From Armillaria gallica (lineage: Eukaryota; Basidiomycota; Agaricomycetes; Agaricales; Physalacriaceae): a stretch of DNA of 64,000 bases. A program made the translations under genes and the position numbers. The stretch is taken from assembly GCA_037576215.1 (NCBI GenBank), contig JBANDB010000004.1:2108001-2172000 (forward strand), written 5' to 3'. Under the pieces are notes generated by a model. The model did no database searches, was not told the DNA's origin, and worked only from the letters and a program-made list of their open reading frames with translations. This document shows, one piece after another, positions 9,857 through 19,621 of this stretch. Position 1 is the stretch's first letter. Each line of letters begins with the position of its first letter.

Positions 9857-11875
9857 ATGACAACGACGCGACCGTCCGTGCTCGTCCTAGCCCTCTTGCA
9901 GGAGCGAGTTCTGTACCCCAATTTTGGCCAGCTCATGGAATCCATGGCAATTTGCGCAACAGTCACTCAAGTCGAAACAAAAGGAGAATTTGCAAGAATA
10001 ATGAAGCTTTCACCACCGGCCGTCGTTGTAGCCATTGACGCGGGAATATCGAGGCCAGAGAACGCTACTGTCCTGAGCCAACTGCTACAGTATACGAGGG
10101 GGGGGGGCGGAATCACCATCTGCTGCTGCAATTTCAGCAACCATATCGACCCAGCGACGGCAAGGTCATTTTTTTCTGCTTGGGGTCTGCCGTGGGACAC
10201 AGGCTCGTATTTCAGGACGACTGTTCAGCTGAATAGAGCTGCAACCGGAGTATCGCTGGAAGGTTTACCAGAGTCGTACAGTCTCAAGTCGCTGTTGTTG
10301 CTGAATGTCGCGAGGAACCACAGGATGTATGCGCCATCTTCTTCTTCACGCGTTGAATCCAAAGTTTTTGGGCCGAACGAGATACCCGTTGACATCAATG
10401 AGACACCTTGCGCGTATGGACCCGTGGAACGAGGTTGGTTCGGTTATGTAGGAGACGTCAACAATGAAGACGGGAGCACGCGAGTTGTCATGACCATGGC
10501 TCGTTCCTTACCGCAGAGTGCAGTAGTTGCAGACAGAACAGACAAGATAGCCCGCTTTTCGATCTCACTCGACGGACGACCCGCAGAGACACGACTGATT
10601 GACGATCCAGATCAAACTGTAATGTTTACGGATACCATCAGGAAGGCTGGCGAAATCGATTTCATCTCTGGCCACAGATTGGGTCGCGCTAGAGAACAAA
10701 TTAGGGGTGTCCCGGTACCACAGCCGTCGACATCGTCTCCCTCATCCAGAACCCACACGCACAATCCTCCACGCCCTCGAGAAGACGAAGTAAGAGCAAG
10801 AGTCGTGAAGCAAACTGAAAAGTTGAAGCAGGCAGATGCATTCAAGGAACAGGTATGCGCTTCCTCGTTAGATATAGCAAGTGAAAGAACTAACGCTCAC
10901 GAAGGGAAATGAATACTTTTCACAAGGCAAATATCAAGAAGCCATCGAACAGTACAAGAAAGCCATCGATATTCATGGTCCTCAACCTGTATATAACGCT
11001 AATATCGCTGCGGCGTATCTGAAACTTCACATGTGAGTGCAAGCCGTGCGTCTTCTTTGTAAACTAATAGGAGCGTAGGTGTCAAGAAGCCGAGGAATAC
11101 TGCGATGAGGCCCTTAAGTATGACCCCAGATCCATCAAAGCTCGTTATCGCCGAGGTGTCGCTCGTCGTGACATGTTTGCGTTCAAGTCGGCCATGGAAG
11201 GCAGGTAATCATCGTAATCTTCTAATCTATCATCTAACCCGCCACGGACAGACTTCAGAGCATGCGTGAGACTTGCCCCGTACAATCCTCAGCTCAAAAA
11301 GGAGATAGCCCAGACTCGAGTGTGATCAACGTCGCGCTGCAGGTATCTCAGATCAATATGAAGAAGAAGGCTGTGACCCGCAATATATTGACGACGACGA
11401 CGACTATGATGATGACGATGACGACTCCTTTGACCCACCTCTGAACTTCTCCGGGAAACCATTGCAGTCGGATTCTGATAAGCATGAAGGGAACGGACAA
11501 CCATGCCGAGCGTACAACCACGACGGATGTAGTCAAGGTTCCAAGTGCAGATTCAGACACAGTCCTGAAGATCATACGACGAGAGACGAGCTGTACGTGA
11601 CCCCGTTATATACGTCGGGCATAATGTGCTGCAATTTCTGGCTTGCGGACGCCTGCACCTCTGGCTGTCAATGCGCTTATGCTCATTCGAAGGAGTATCT
11701 TCCAGAGAATGGGTAGTGGAATGAAAAGGGCTCGGATGATATGAAGAGCATCATGCGGGATCTCAGCAGGATTAGGAATATGACGCCTGGAGAAGAGCGC
11801 GAGTTCGACAGGTATGAGATGGGGCTGTCGCCATTGGGATGCGATTCAGAAGAGGACGACTACGACGACTATTAA
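9857..11875 (+). pseudogene. TPR and tandem CCCH zinc-finger protein gene with broken reading frame
   Basis: Exon 1 (9857-10852) encodes a 332-residue N-terminal domain of unknown function. Its strand-helix pattern around AVVVAIDAGISRPEN and GGITICCCNFSNHI suggests a glutamine-amidotransferase-like fold (weak inference). Exons 2 and 3 (10905-11032, 11079-11204) encode TPR repeats, for example GNEYFSQGKYQEAIEQYKKA and ANIAAAYLKL. Then come an acidic run and two C-x7-C-x5-C-x3-H fingers starting at CRAYNHDGC and CCNFWLADAC, likely RNA-binding. Lesions: the third TPR (DFRACVRLAPYN) and the finger region lie in frames that no GT-AG intron I can find connects, so indels near 11,197-11,345 are likely. 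An in-frame TAG at 11,714-11,716 is followed by 52 further coding-like codons (WNEKGSDDMKS to an acidic DDYDDY end) before a TAA at 11,873-11,875. A partial copy lies at 59.1 kb. Confidence 0.7.
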
Positions 11876-12451
11876 GGTTATGCTCTCTAGCTATGGTATG
11901 TCCTTATTCATATTCATACGTGATAATGAAGCGACGAGGCGAGGGTGGTTTGGTGTGCCTACTATATTTATTCGTCCTACATCTGGTACTATCTTTTTGT
12001 TCATTTCACGTTCTAAAATAACAAGCTCTTTATCTGCAGTGTTCCATCTCAGCATACGTCCAGGGAATATACATTCCAGTGTAAACGCTTGCTTCTAAAT
12101 ACTGAATGCAAGGAATAAAGGAAGGCGAATGCACTTATCTTTTGGCGTTTCTGAAGTGAAAATATTGTCTTTCGTTTGACATGCCGACTCGCCTGCAGCA
12201 GGGCACATACTTAAAGCATGCCCGAATATCGCGCACATTTATGCTTCTTTTTCAGATATTCTTGCTCTAGAAGTCTAAAATGTAGACAGATGACATTTTA
12301 GGCTTTCGTCATCGCATATTCTGCCGAAGCGTTTCGTAGGACGACGTTCGGGCGGCCGCGAAATAGTTTTGCTTCCTTCCACTCGCACTTGCACATTCTC
12401 CACACCACCGATGTCATACCTTGAGGCTTGCGGATGCAGTTTTTCTGCACA

Positions 12452-12457
12452 TATAAA
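12452..12457 (+). promoter_or_regulatory. TATA box of aldo-keto reductase copy 2
   Basis: TATAAA lies 39 bases before the ATG at 12,496. The matching position in copy 3 (near 48,034) reads CATATAGC, so the box is degraded there. Confidence 0.45.
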
Positions 12458-12495
12458 ATGGCCTGCAGTTCTCACTCTATCCTAACAAGTCCATC

Positions 12496-13846
12496 ATGTC
12501 TCTCTTCCAAGCCGCCAGCGATCCTCCTACCAAGCTCGGTGTCTATCGTGTCCTGTCCTCTCGTGCAGGGGTGAGGGTGTCTCCCTTAGCCCTTGGTGCG
12601 ATGAGTGTCGGTGATAAATGGGAGGTGTTTGGTATGCGCTCGATGAATAAGGAGTCTAGCTTCCAGCTCCTGGACGCATACTTTGGCATGGGCAGAAACT
12701 TCATTGATACTGCAAATTTCTAGTAAGCAAGTGTCGCTTCGATGTGTTTCTTGCGCTGATTTATACGTTCTATAGTCAGGATGAGACATCTGAAGAGTTC
12801 CTTGGCGAATGGGCGGAGAAGCGAGGAATACGAGATCAATTGATCATTGCGACGAAGGTACACACATGAGTCGCTCATTTGGGCCATGTGAGGGATGATG
12901 GGGCCCGTTTCACAATACACCTCAAACTGCAAGCGCGGAAACGACGCTATTGCGCAACTGCGTAGGGAACAACACCAAGTCTATGCACGTCAGCGTGGAA
13001 GCAAGTCTAGAAAAACTCTGAACATACATCGACATCCTATACGTTCACTGGTGGGACTACGAGACATCGATGCCGGAAGTCATGGACAGCTTGCACAATC
13101 TCGTCGCGGCGCAGAAGGTCCTCTACCTCGGTATCTCTGACACGCCAGCATGGGTTGTCTCCCAAGCAAATCAGTACGCCATGGACCACGGCAAGACCCC
13201 GTTCGCCACCTATCAGGGTAAATGGAGTATCTTCAAACGCTCGTTCGAGCGCGAGATCATCCCCATGGCCAGATCTCTTGCCTTGGCACACTCTCCGCGG
13301 GTCGTGGTCGGACAAGGAAGGTTGCGTACGGACGCGGAGGAACAGCAGCGGAAGGAGACGGGTGAGAATGGACGTACGATGTTTAGTCCGAATTGGGAGC
13401 GTACAGAGGTGAGGGTGAAGGTGTGCAGGGCGTTGGAGAAGGTAGCGGTTGAGGTTGGCGTCGGGTCCAATATCAGGGCAGGTGAGAGTTATCTTCGTCT
13501 GCTGCTGCGGATTTCTGACGTGTATGGATGCAGTGGCGATCGCGTACGTGATGCACAAAACACCCAATGTCTTCCCAATCATTGGAGGTCGAAAGGTGGA
13601 GCACCTCAAGTCAAACCTGGAGGCACTGGATATCTCCTTATCCAAGGAGCAGCTCGATTATTTGGACGCTGCTGTACCCTGTGATCTCGGGTTCCCTACG
13701 ACAATGATCGTGAGCGATGTTTTTTCCCTCGTTTTCGCGTTTTGATCTGATGGAATGTGTAGGGCGATGGAACGGGTTATTGTCACCTCCTTTCGTCGGT
13801 GGCTAAGATGGCGAAGCTACCAGCCTTGCAGCTGATCAAACCCTGA
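12496..13846 (+). pseudogene. Aldo-keto reductase, aryl-alcohol dehydrogenase type (copy 2, broken)
   Basis: Homologous along its whole length to the intact copy at 2501-3867, with the same five-exon plan. The ATG at 12,496, exon 1 ([10 protein letters not shown]), exon 2 (DETSEEFLGEWAEKRGI), the large third exon and the last exon ending in a TGA at 13,844-13,846 are all recognisable. In exon 3 the splice acceptor TAG is replaced by CAA near 12,915. About 8 bases are missing near 12,950 relative to copy 1, shifting the frame, and the segment after AAAAACTC is shortened and now reads a stop. The central part from PEVMDSLHNLVAAQK onward is open and well preserved. The active-site Trp-rich HWWDY region remains. 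No functional enzyme is expected. It lies in duplicated block A, upstream of a HET pseudogene. Confidence 0.85.
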
Positions 13847-14229
13847 AGTATCTTCAGTCGTGCCATATATTTTACTTGCTTAGAAGGTTATGTTGCAGAC
13901 ATAATTAAGAGCACGCAAGGTGGACGCGATCGCCACGACTCACGAGGCTTGGAATGAAAACGCCTCGGTACTATTAACCCATTTATTTACGACTTTGATA
14001 TAAACGGAATATTTGTGACCTTTATCATGCACGGGCTGTGCTAGGAATTCACGTAGATATACTTCCAACTCTAATACCGCGTGCCCAACCCCTTCCAACA
14101 TTACTACCAGTACCACCAGGGTTCCAGTCCTAACATAAACGTTTCGCCCACTTTCACCATCGATAAATAGGACACATCATCCGCTTCTGTTTCACGTTGT
14201 AATTCAATTCATAGCCAGGAGAACCCGGA

Positions 14230-15511
14230 ATGTCTGTACATGAAATGATTTCCGGCATGAAGGTAAACAAGTTGAAGGAACGAAAAGAGTGGTCAGTGAC
14301 ATCGAAGTGTAGGCATGGCAGGCACATCTCAAGTATGAAACTCTTCCCGAAGTCACCATCACCGCTAGCAAAGCGCCGTCGTTAATCAAAGTTCCGAAGC
14401 AGCGGGTCTACACCGGTAGAATGCCCGTCATACCATCTTCTCTCGCGAATACGTCCTGCACTAGCTTGGGCATCACTGGACTCCTAGCTCAGCTAAACGC
14501 CACTCTCGGGACCACGTACACCATGGATGCCACCCTATCTTCTCTTCTTGAAGCCTTCATATCGAGCAATGATGACTTCGGCACCGCCTACAGTCTTGTC
14601 TGCCCATTATGGTACGACGGTTGGATGACTATCCAAGATGAGCTGCGCACCCATGAACTGAAAGACCGGGAAAAGCGAAAAAGTGCGTTCCTTGATGATC
14701 TTATATGCAACCCGCAGATGCCTCCTCGGCGTGGATCATTGGCGGGGATATGGGCGGTGAGAAGGATTTAGAAGAGGACGTCCGAGCGATATTTCAATAG
14801 CAACTGGCATCCTTGGAAAACATCATGCAGATTACGGGTACCCAATGTACTGACAATGTGTTTACCGTGCTGATGCACATGCAGAGACGAGTATCGGAGA
14901 ATCCCGTGGATAAAGTGGCGGGACTGGCATGTCTCCTAGAGTCGGACAGGTCACCAGCGTACTATGAGATGCAGTCTCTCGAGGATGCTTGGACGGCGCT
15001 AGTGAATGTGATGAGAGGAGAGTATCGAGGGCAGATGCTCCTCTGGTACCCCGAGCCAGGGAAAGGACGGAAAAAATGGAGACCGTCGTGGGAACAGATC
15101 ATGACTGAGCCCCTGCCAGTGCATGAAAGTCCATTGAGGGAGGATGCTCATCGAGATGAGGAGACGGACAACGACTGGTACGAAGGTGTTGATATAGAGA
15201 AGGGCTATGTGCGTGGATTGGCTGTGGGAAACATGGAAAGAGATGGTCGGCAGGGAGAGTTGGTCGTCCAAGATAGAGATGGAACGAACCATATGTTCGA
15301 GATCGTGGCTACCCACCAATGTCCAATCCCCGAAGACTTTTACACACTGATTTCCGGATGCTGGGAACTTGGATACTGGGTTGTTGGTCGAAGAACGCCA
15401 GGTCAAAGATTTGAGAAGGTATCGATGTTCCGAATGTACGAACAATCCGAAGGGACACAGAGGCTGGAGAGATTGGGAGTTGGTAAATGGTCCAGAAACT
15501 GCCTTTCTTGA
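14230..15511 (+). pseudogene. HET-domain-type protein, core deleted (copy 1)
   Basis: Matches, from memory, the layout of Agaricomycete heterokaryon-incompatibility (HET) proteins: an N-terminal VPKQRVYTGRMPVIPSSLA segment, a WYDGWMTIQDELR segment, and a C-terminal RVSENPVDKVAGLACLLES segment ending at WSRNCLS. Normally PPRR continues into the HET core (VWDLYSNRVVP, then DALCLRQ). Here MPPRR at about 14,730 jumps directly to IIGGDMGGEKDLEED in another frame, so the HET core is absent. Stops are present at 14,310-14,312 (TAG where copy 2 has CAG) and 14,798-14,800 (TAG where copy 2 has GAG). The C-terminal 232 codons (14,813-15,511) are open. The second copy at 49.8 kb has the same core deletion but different nonsense changes. 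Confidence 0.78.
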
Positions 15512-15583
15512 TAATTAAACATACATTTGGCATGAAAATCGATTTCCGAATAGCTGGATGCCACACCAGAATCCGCATGCTTA

Positions 15584-16880
15584 TCAAATTGGGAGAATGG
15601 CGGTCGGAAACGAAATGAAACAGACTGTGATCTTGTTCACGTGTCCGTGACATTTCGCGTCTACCGCCTCTACCGTAGCATACGTGACACCCGATGAACC
15701 AAGATTGGTATATACGACTGGAAGAACCATTGGTCGCGGGAGAATCTGAGTAATGACGACAGGAAGACCTGCCGTCGTTTCGACGAGCTGCAGGAATTCT
15801 GGCTTGCAGAAACACGCCAGGCAATTCTTCGCAGCTGGAGCTACCTTGTCGGGTTTGAATGGATAAAACACAGGGAAGTAAATGAACGAGGCTCACTGGG
15901 TATGGTCAGGCTCGAAGTTGGCACCGTTCAACCAACGTCTGTCGACTACGCGACGCACATATCTGGAGAGTTTGGTACAATGAGCACCAGCACGTCCCGA
16001 AAACAAAACGCTTACCTTCCCTGACACTCCTGCTGAGGCACAAACACCAACTGGGCTTCTTGCCATCAAGTTAGTGAGGTTCTTCTGGACGTACCCTTTA
16101 TCGCCAACTTGATTCCCGCAGATGCGAATGCAAGAGGGAGAGGCTACGCGGAGAACTGTCCGTGTCTTCTTCTGACCCGGTCTGTTTCTCTTATCATTCG
16201 GCTGTTGTCTGCAGTAGTAGAAGGCAATTCCCGAATATTGTTGGGAAAATTAGGACTCGTGCGTATTTCTACTGGACTGCGATTGATGGTCGAGACACTG
16301 ACAATATCCTGGGGAATATATATCCTCGACAGTCGTAGTCCCTACACAGAATCAGGTCAAAGCAAAGAATAAAAGCCTGCACACACACCTTATGCTGACT
16401 CCGCAATCGTTAGACCTTTTGCAGGATATCCAGCGTTTAGACCAGTCTATATCATTGATGACCTCGGCCCGAGCCTGCTTGAAAATATCGCTTCCGTTTG
16501 CCCTTGATAGTAACCCAACCTAGCCCTCGACATGATGGGGGTGCACAGGAGGAATATCATTACTTTGATGTGATGATACCAGAAGGTAAGCAGTTCGAAA
16601 GTGTCGAAATCTGTTCACCATCATTGCTCACGTTCCAGCGGTCGATAAAAGAAGTGGCAAGTCTTACCTGAGATCACTCTTCTGCACACATATTCGTTCT
16701 CCGAGTCGGGGTAGCAAGAGATACCAACTGGAAAACAAATCAACAAAAAAGGATCTCATATGCATCAGTTACTTACCGACCGACACTGATTCAAAACATC
16801 CTAGTACTCGAAGCTGTGTGAGAGAATGCTCTGCTGCTGCGCCGAGCTAGTATTTCTATAGTGAAAATCGAGGGCGAAGT
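15584..16880 (-). pseudogene. Unidentified multi-exon gene (copy 1, broken)
   Basis: I do not recognise the family. On the minus strand a chain of coding-like exons runs from about 16,880 down to 15,590. It includes GISCYPDSENEYVCRRVISG, NDGEQISTLSNCLPSGI, a central block near 16,140-16,320, YVRRVVDRRWLNGANFEP, and a C-terminal block containing KNCLACFCKPEFLQL and VTYATVEAVDAKCHG that ends at the stop near 15,584. Acceptable donor and acceptor sites occur between several of them. Two adjacent codons that read CAA TTA in copy 2 (near 52,174) read TAA TGA here (near 16,578), so this copy is broken. The product is rich in Cys. It lies tail to tail with the HET pseudogene in both copies of the duplication. 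Confidence 0.42.
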
Positions 16881-17549
16881 GCGTAGCGTTTGATGATGAG
16901 GGTAAGAAAGATGGAAAGATGCTACTTACGGTTGGCCGACTACGTTACGTATCCAGTAGCGGCGGAAGCCGTGTCCCCGATTCTTTCTTTTTTCAAATAT
17001 CAACAATTATTAGCTTTCTTGCGCCCTTTTTTTGCTGCAGTATGTAGTTACTGTCTTTAAGGGTAAAATCAGCATACCTCGTTCGAAAAAGCTCGCTCGG
17101 TGGTAGTCTTGTTTTAATCGCGCCCCCCTTGTTATCACCGTCGACGCCGTTACGTCAGCTACCATACATAGAAGGACTTTTCCATCACTCTTTGAACCAA
17201 TACTACTGTGTTCGCGTCGTTTCTCTTTGCTCGTCTCATTGAATGATGACCCTATGACTCAAACTCTCTCATGAAACAATCAAGAAGGCATGAAAATTGT
17301 TAACGATACTGTTTCAAAGCAAATACCAAGCTGAAAGGATGGTCAGGCTATTTCAAGAGCAGCCGCCTATTCATATTCTCAATGGCAGATATGACCTTCT
17401 ATGCACTGTCACCAGTCATGGAAGTTAGGCTCTAGTCACTTCTCTGCACGAAAACGCGCGGCTTTGGATAGAAACGCGTCAGTAAATTGACGTGTTGGCG
17501 GTGCATGTGATTCTATTACGTAACGGATCCGTCGGTGATAACGAGACCT

Positions 17550-17625
17550 CAACAGACTCATACACACCGTCACTCCCTCCCTCCATAGGTGTGTATCGTC
17601 CGTCTGTCTACAAGAGACTAGGCTA
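17550..17625. repeat. Hairpin-forming direct repeat, left copy
   Basis: Contains ATACACACC and, about 20 bases later, its exact reverse complement GGTGTGTAT, flanked outside by ACAGAC and GTCTGT, which also pair. A close second copy in the same orientation lies at 19,549-19,621. The two bracket about 1.9 kb of DNA absent from the second copy of the segmental duplication. Confidence 0.6.
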
Positions 17626-18356
17626 ACACTAGATATAGGATGAAAGAAGATGGGGGCAAGCCAGGAGCCTCAAAGGTAGTGCGCAAGCAAACAGGTCAAT
17701 TAAGGAAGAAGCGCAGATCGGACACATGTCTTCTTGCGCCGCACAGAGCACAAACACATCAGACTTCGCCTGCTCCCCCGATATGCAATGGTTCATGGCA
17801 ATGCGGCATACCAGAAAAACCAAACCAAACAAGCAGTCACAGAGATGTCAAGAGCATATGAAGATGCAAACACCACTACATGTATGCTGCATACAGTGAA
17901 TGGACCAAGAGTCTGCAGAGCACTAAGACAAAAAAGGTGGAAGAAAGATGGAAGATGATGTGGAAGTGCGCAACGACAGCCAGCAACTTCAAAAGACACG
18001 AGCACAGGATGTCAAAGGGAAGATGTCCAGCCCGACAATTAATGAGAAGGAAACAGAGATCCATGGAATGAAGTGTTATGAAAAGGAGGTAAAAGTAGAC
18101 AGAGGAAATGAAAATAAATATTCTTACGTGCTTGCGATCAGTGCCAAACCGATAAGTACTCTTCATAAGCAAGCCAGTTCTCCTAACCAATAGGGAGAAA
18201 TCGGAAAGAGAGAAAATTTCAGCCACATCGGCCATCATCTTCAGCCACCCGGCATAGCAGCCGGAGCCTGCCGGATGCTCGCCAATCACCGCAAATTAGC
18301 TAAGCCAACCCGGAGTGTAGCCCCTGTCCAGACAGTTTGGCACTACTCACGACCAG

Positions 18357-18806
18357 TTACGGCTCCCTATAACCCTCTGTCGTTTCCTCATTCTTCGGAA
18401 AGAATCGGGGAAGTAACTCAGCTAGGTACGAGTACACCAACACCGGCTCATTGTAGGCTACACAGTTGAAGTAAAGTAAGAGAGGGAAAAGACATAAACC
18501 CAGAAGCAATAAAACTACATTCCATACAACCCACACCCAGTGTTCTTTCATCATGCGGCGCGGGAAAGGAAGAAAACTGTCAAGCCTAGGGTGGAGGCCC
18601 ACGTAATACCTGGACTCTGCAAGAGGCCACGCCACATCATCTGTGAATAAGACTTTAGCAATATGACGAAGGGAGGAGAAAGCATGGCAAGAATGATTGA
18701 TGTGATCATCACTCCTGTCGATGAGATCCTGAAGCCTAGTCTGGTGGTTGTCGCGCCCAAAGTTATGGACGATCGGGTCTGTTACAAATTTTACATAATC
18801 TGGCAA
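18357..18806 (-). CDS. Hypothetical single-span membrane protein
   Basis: An open frame of 149 codons with no recognised domain. It has a soluble N-terminal part beginning PDYVKFVTDPIVHNFG, then one strongly hydrophobic segment, WVWVVWNVVLLLLGLCLFP, at about residues 93-111, then a short polar tail. The composition is protein-like, but there is no second copy, promoter or splice evidence to confirm it. It lies in the approximately 2.7 kb that is specific to the first copy of the duplicated segment, beside a helicase fragment, and could be a chance frame. Confidence 0.28.
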   Translation of the reverse strand: MPDYVKFVTDPIVHNFGRDNHQTRLQDLIDRSDDHINHSCHAFSSLRHIAKVLFTDDVAWPLAESRYYVGLHPRLDSFLPFPRRMMKEHWVWVVWNVVLLLLGLCLFPLLLYFNCVAYNEPVLVYSYLAELLPRFFPKNEETTEGYREP

Positions 18807-18894
18807 TTATGTCACCGCACTTGAAGAATTTACTGGCTTGCCTTTGTTCTTTGACAACGTCCTGCAACGTGCTCAATATATTGACATTATGTCC

Positions 18895-19142
18895 TCTATG
18901 CATGCATGTAAGACACCTCAAGGCTTGGAGGCACTTAAATGTGTTGTAGCACATCACATTCCGCAGTGGAAGGACAGTCTCCGACTCTCCGTGATCACCA
19001 GCAAGAGTTCATCCCTCATATCCTCGATGGCGACAACCTCCTTGTTTGCACAGCTACCGGCGACGGAAAATCGGCGTATTTTACAGCTCCCATTCTGGCT
19101 TACATTGACGTACGCGATGATCTAAATATGGTATTCCATTGA
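18895..19142 (+). pseudogene. RecQ/DEAD-type helicase fragment
   Basis: A short relic of a superfamily 2 DNA helicase. Visible are an upstream HHIPQWKDSL segment, then LRDHQQEFIPHILDGDN (Q-motif region) and LVCTATGDGKSAYF, a Walker A-like motif I (TGDGKS). The two parts are in different frames because CTCCG is repeated (CTCCGACTCTCCG near 18,980-18,992), a small insertion. Motifs II-VI are absent and similarity stops about 45 residues after motif I. Multi-copy helicases of this kind are common in Agaricomycetes (family knowledge). It is not functional. Confidence 0.6.
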
Positions 19143-19548
19143 TGATGGAGCTGGAAGTGCTGAAGAAGTTGATGTAGATTCGGCAGTGTGTTCAGGCGTG
19201 GGGAGAGGCTGGAGCGAAGATGAACATTCCGGTAAGATAGAATTTGATGGTGTTGTGTCGCTAGCAGAGGGGAGAGAGTACTGAGATTCATCGCCATAGT
19301 TATGTGGTGCTTATGAGAGGTATAGTGAGTTTGGCCGTTCCTTGATTATTGTATTTTCGCACTTGAGATGCCATGAGCAAAGTAGAATAGGCAGTAAGGC
19401 AAACTAATGCTTGAAACGCGTCAAATGAGGAAACGTCAGGTCAAACGAGAGAGAGAAGGAGCGAAGCGCATGGAATTAATGACGCGTCGTAGTCACGTTT
19501 TTGCCAAATTACATAATAGGGTCAGTTGTCCATGACTCGATCGACTTA

Positions 19549-19621
19549 GACAACAGACTACATACACACCGTCTCTCTTTTCCTCAATAGGTGTGTATCG
19601 TCCGTCTGTCTAGGAGAGACT
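19549..19621. repeat. Hairpin-forming direct repeat, right copy
   Basis: Second copy of the element at 17,550-17,625, with the same ATACACACC/GGTGTGTAT stem and the outer ACAGAC/GTCTGT pairing, in the same orientation. It ends about 10 bases before the point (about 19,630) where sequence shared with the other copy of the segmental duplication resumes. Confidence 0.6.

Larger units (their letters stand above)
12300..16908. repeat. Segmental duplication block A, copy 1
   Basis: This block is collinear with about 47,880-52,513: AKR pseudogene, HET pseudogene and the unidentified minus-strand gene, including intergenic DNA. Similarity ends abruptly at the shared GGGTAAGAA at 16,908 and 52,513. 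The left edge is approximate, because similarity fades between 12,300 and 12,395. Confidence 0.9.

Noticed and set aside
11385..11425. GAC/GAT repeat as a separate tandem-repeat locus
   Set aside because: It encodes the acidic Asp run of the TPR-CCCH protein and needs no separate explanation.
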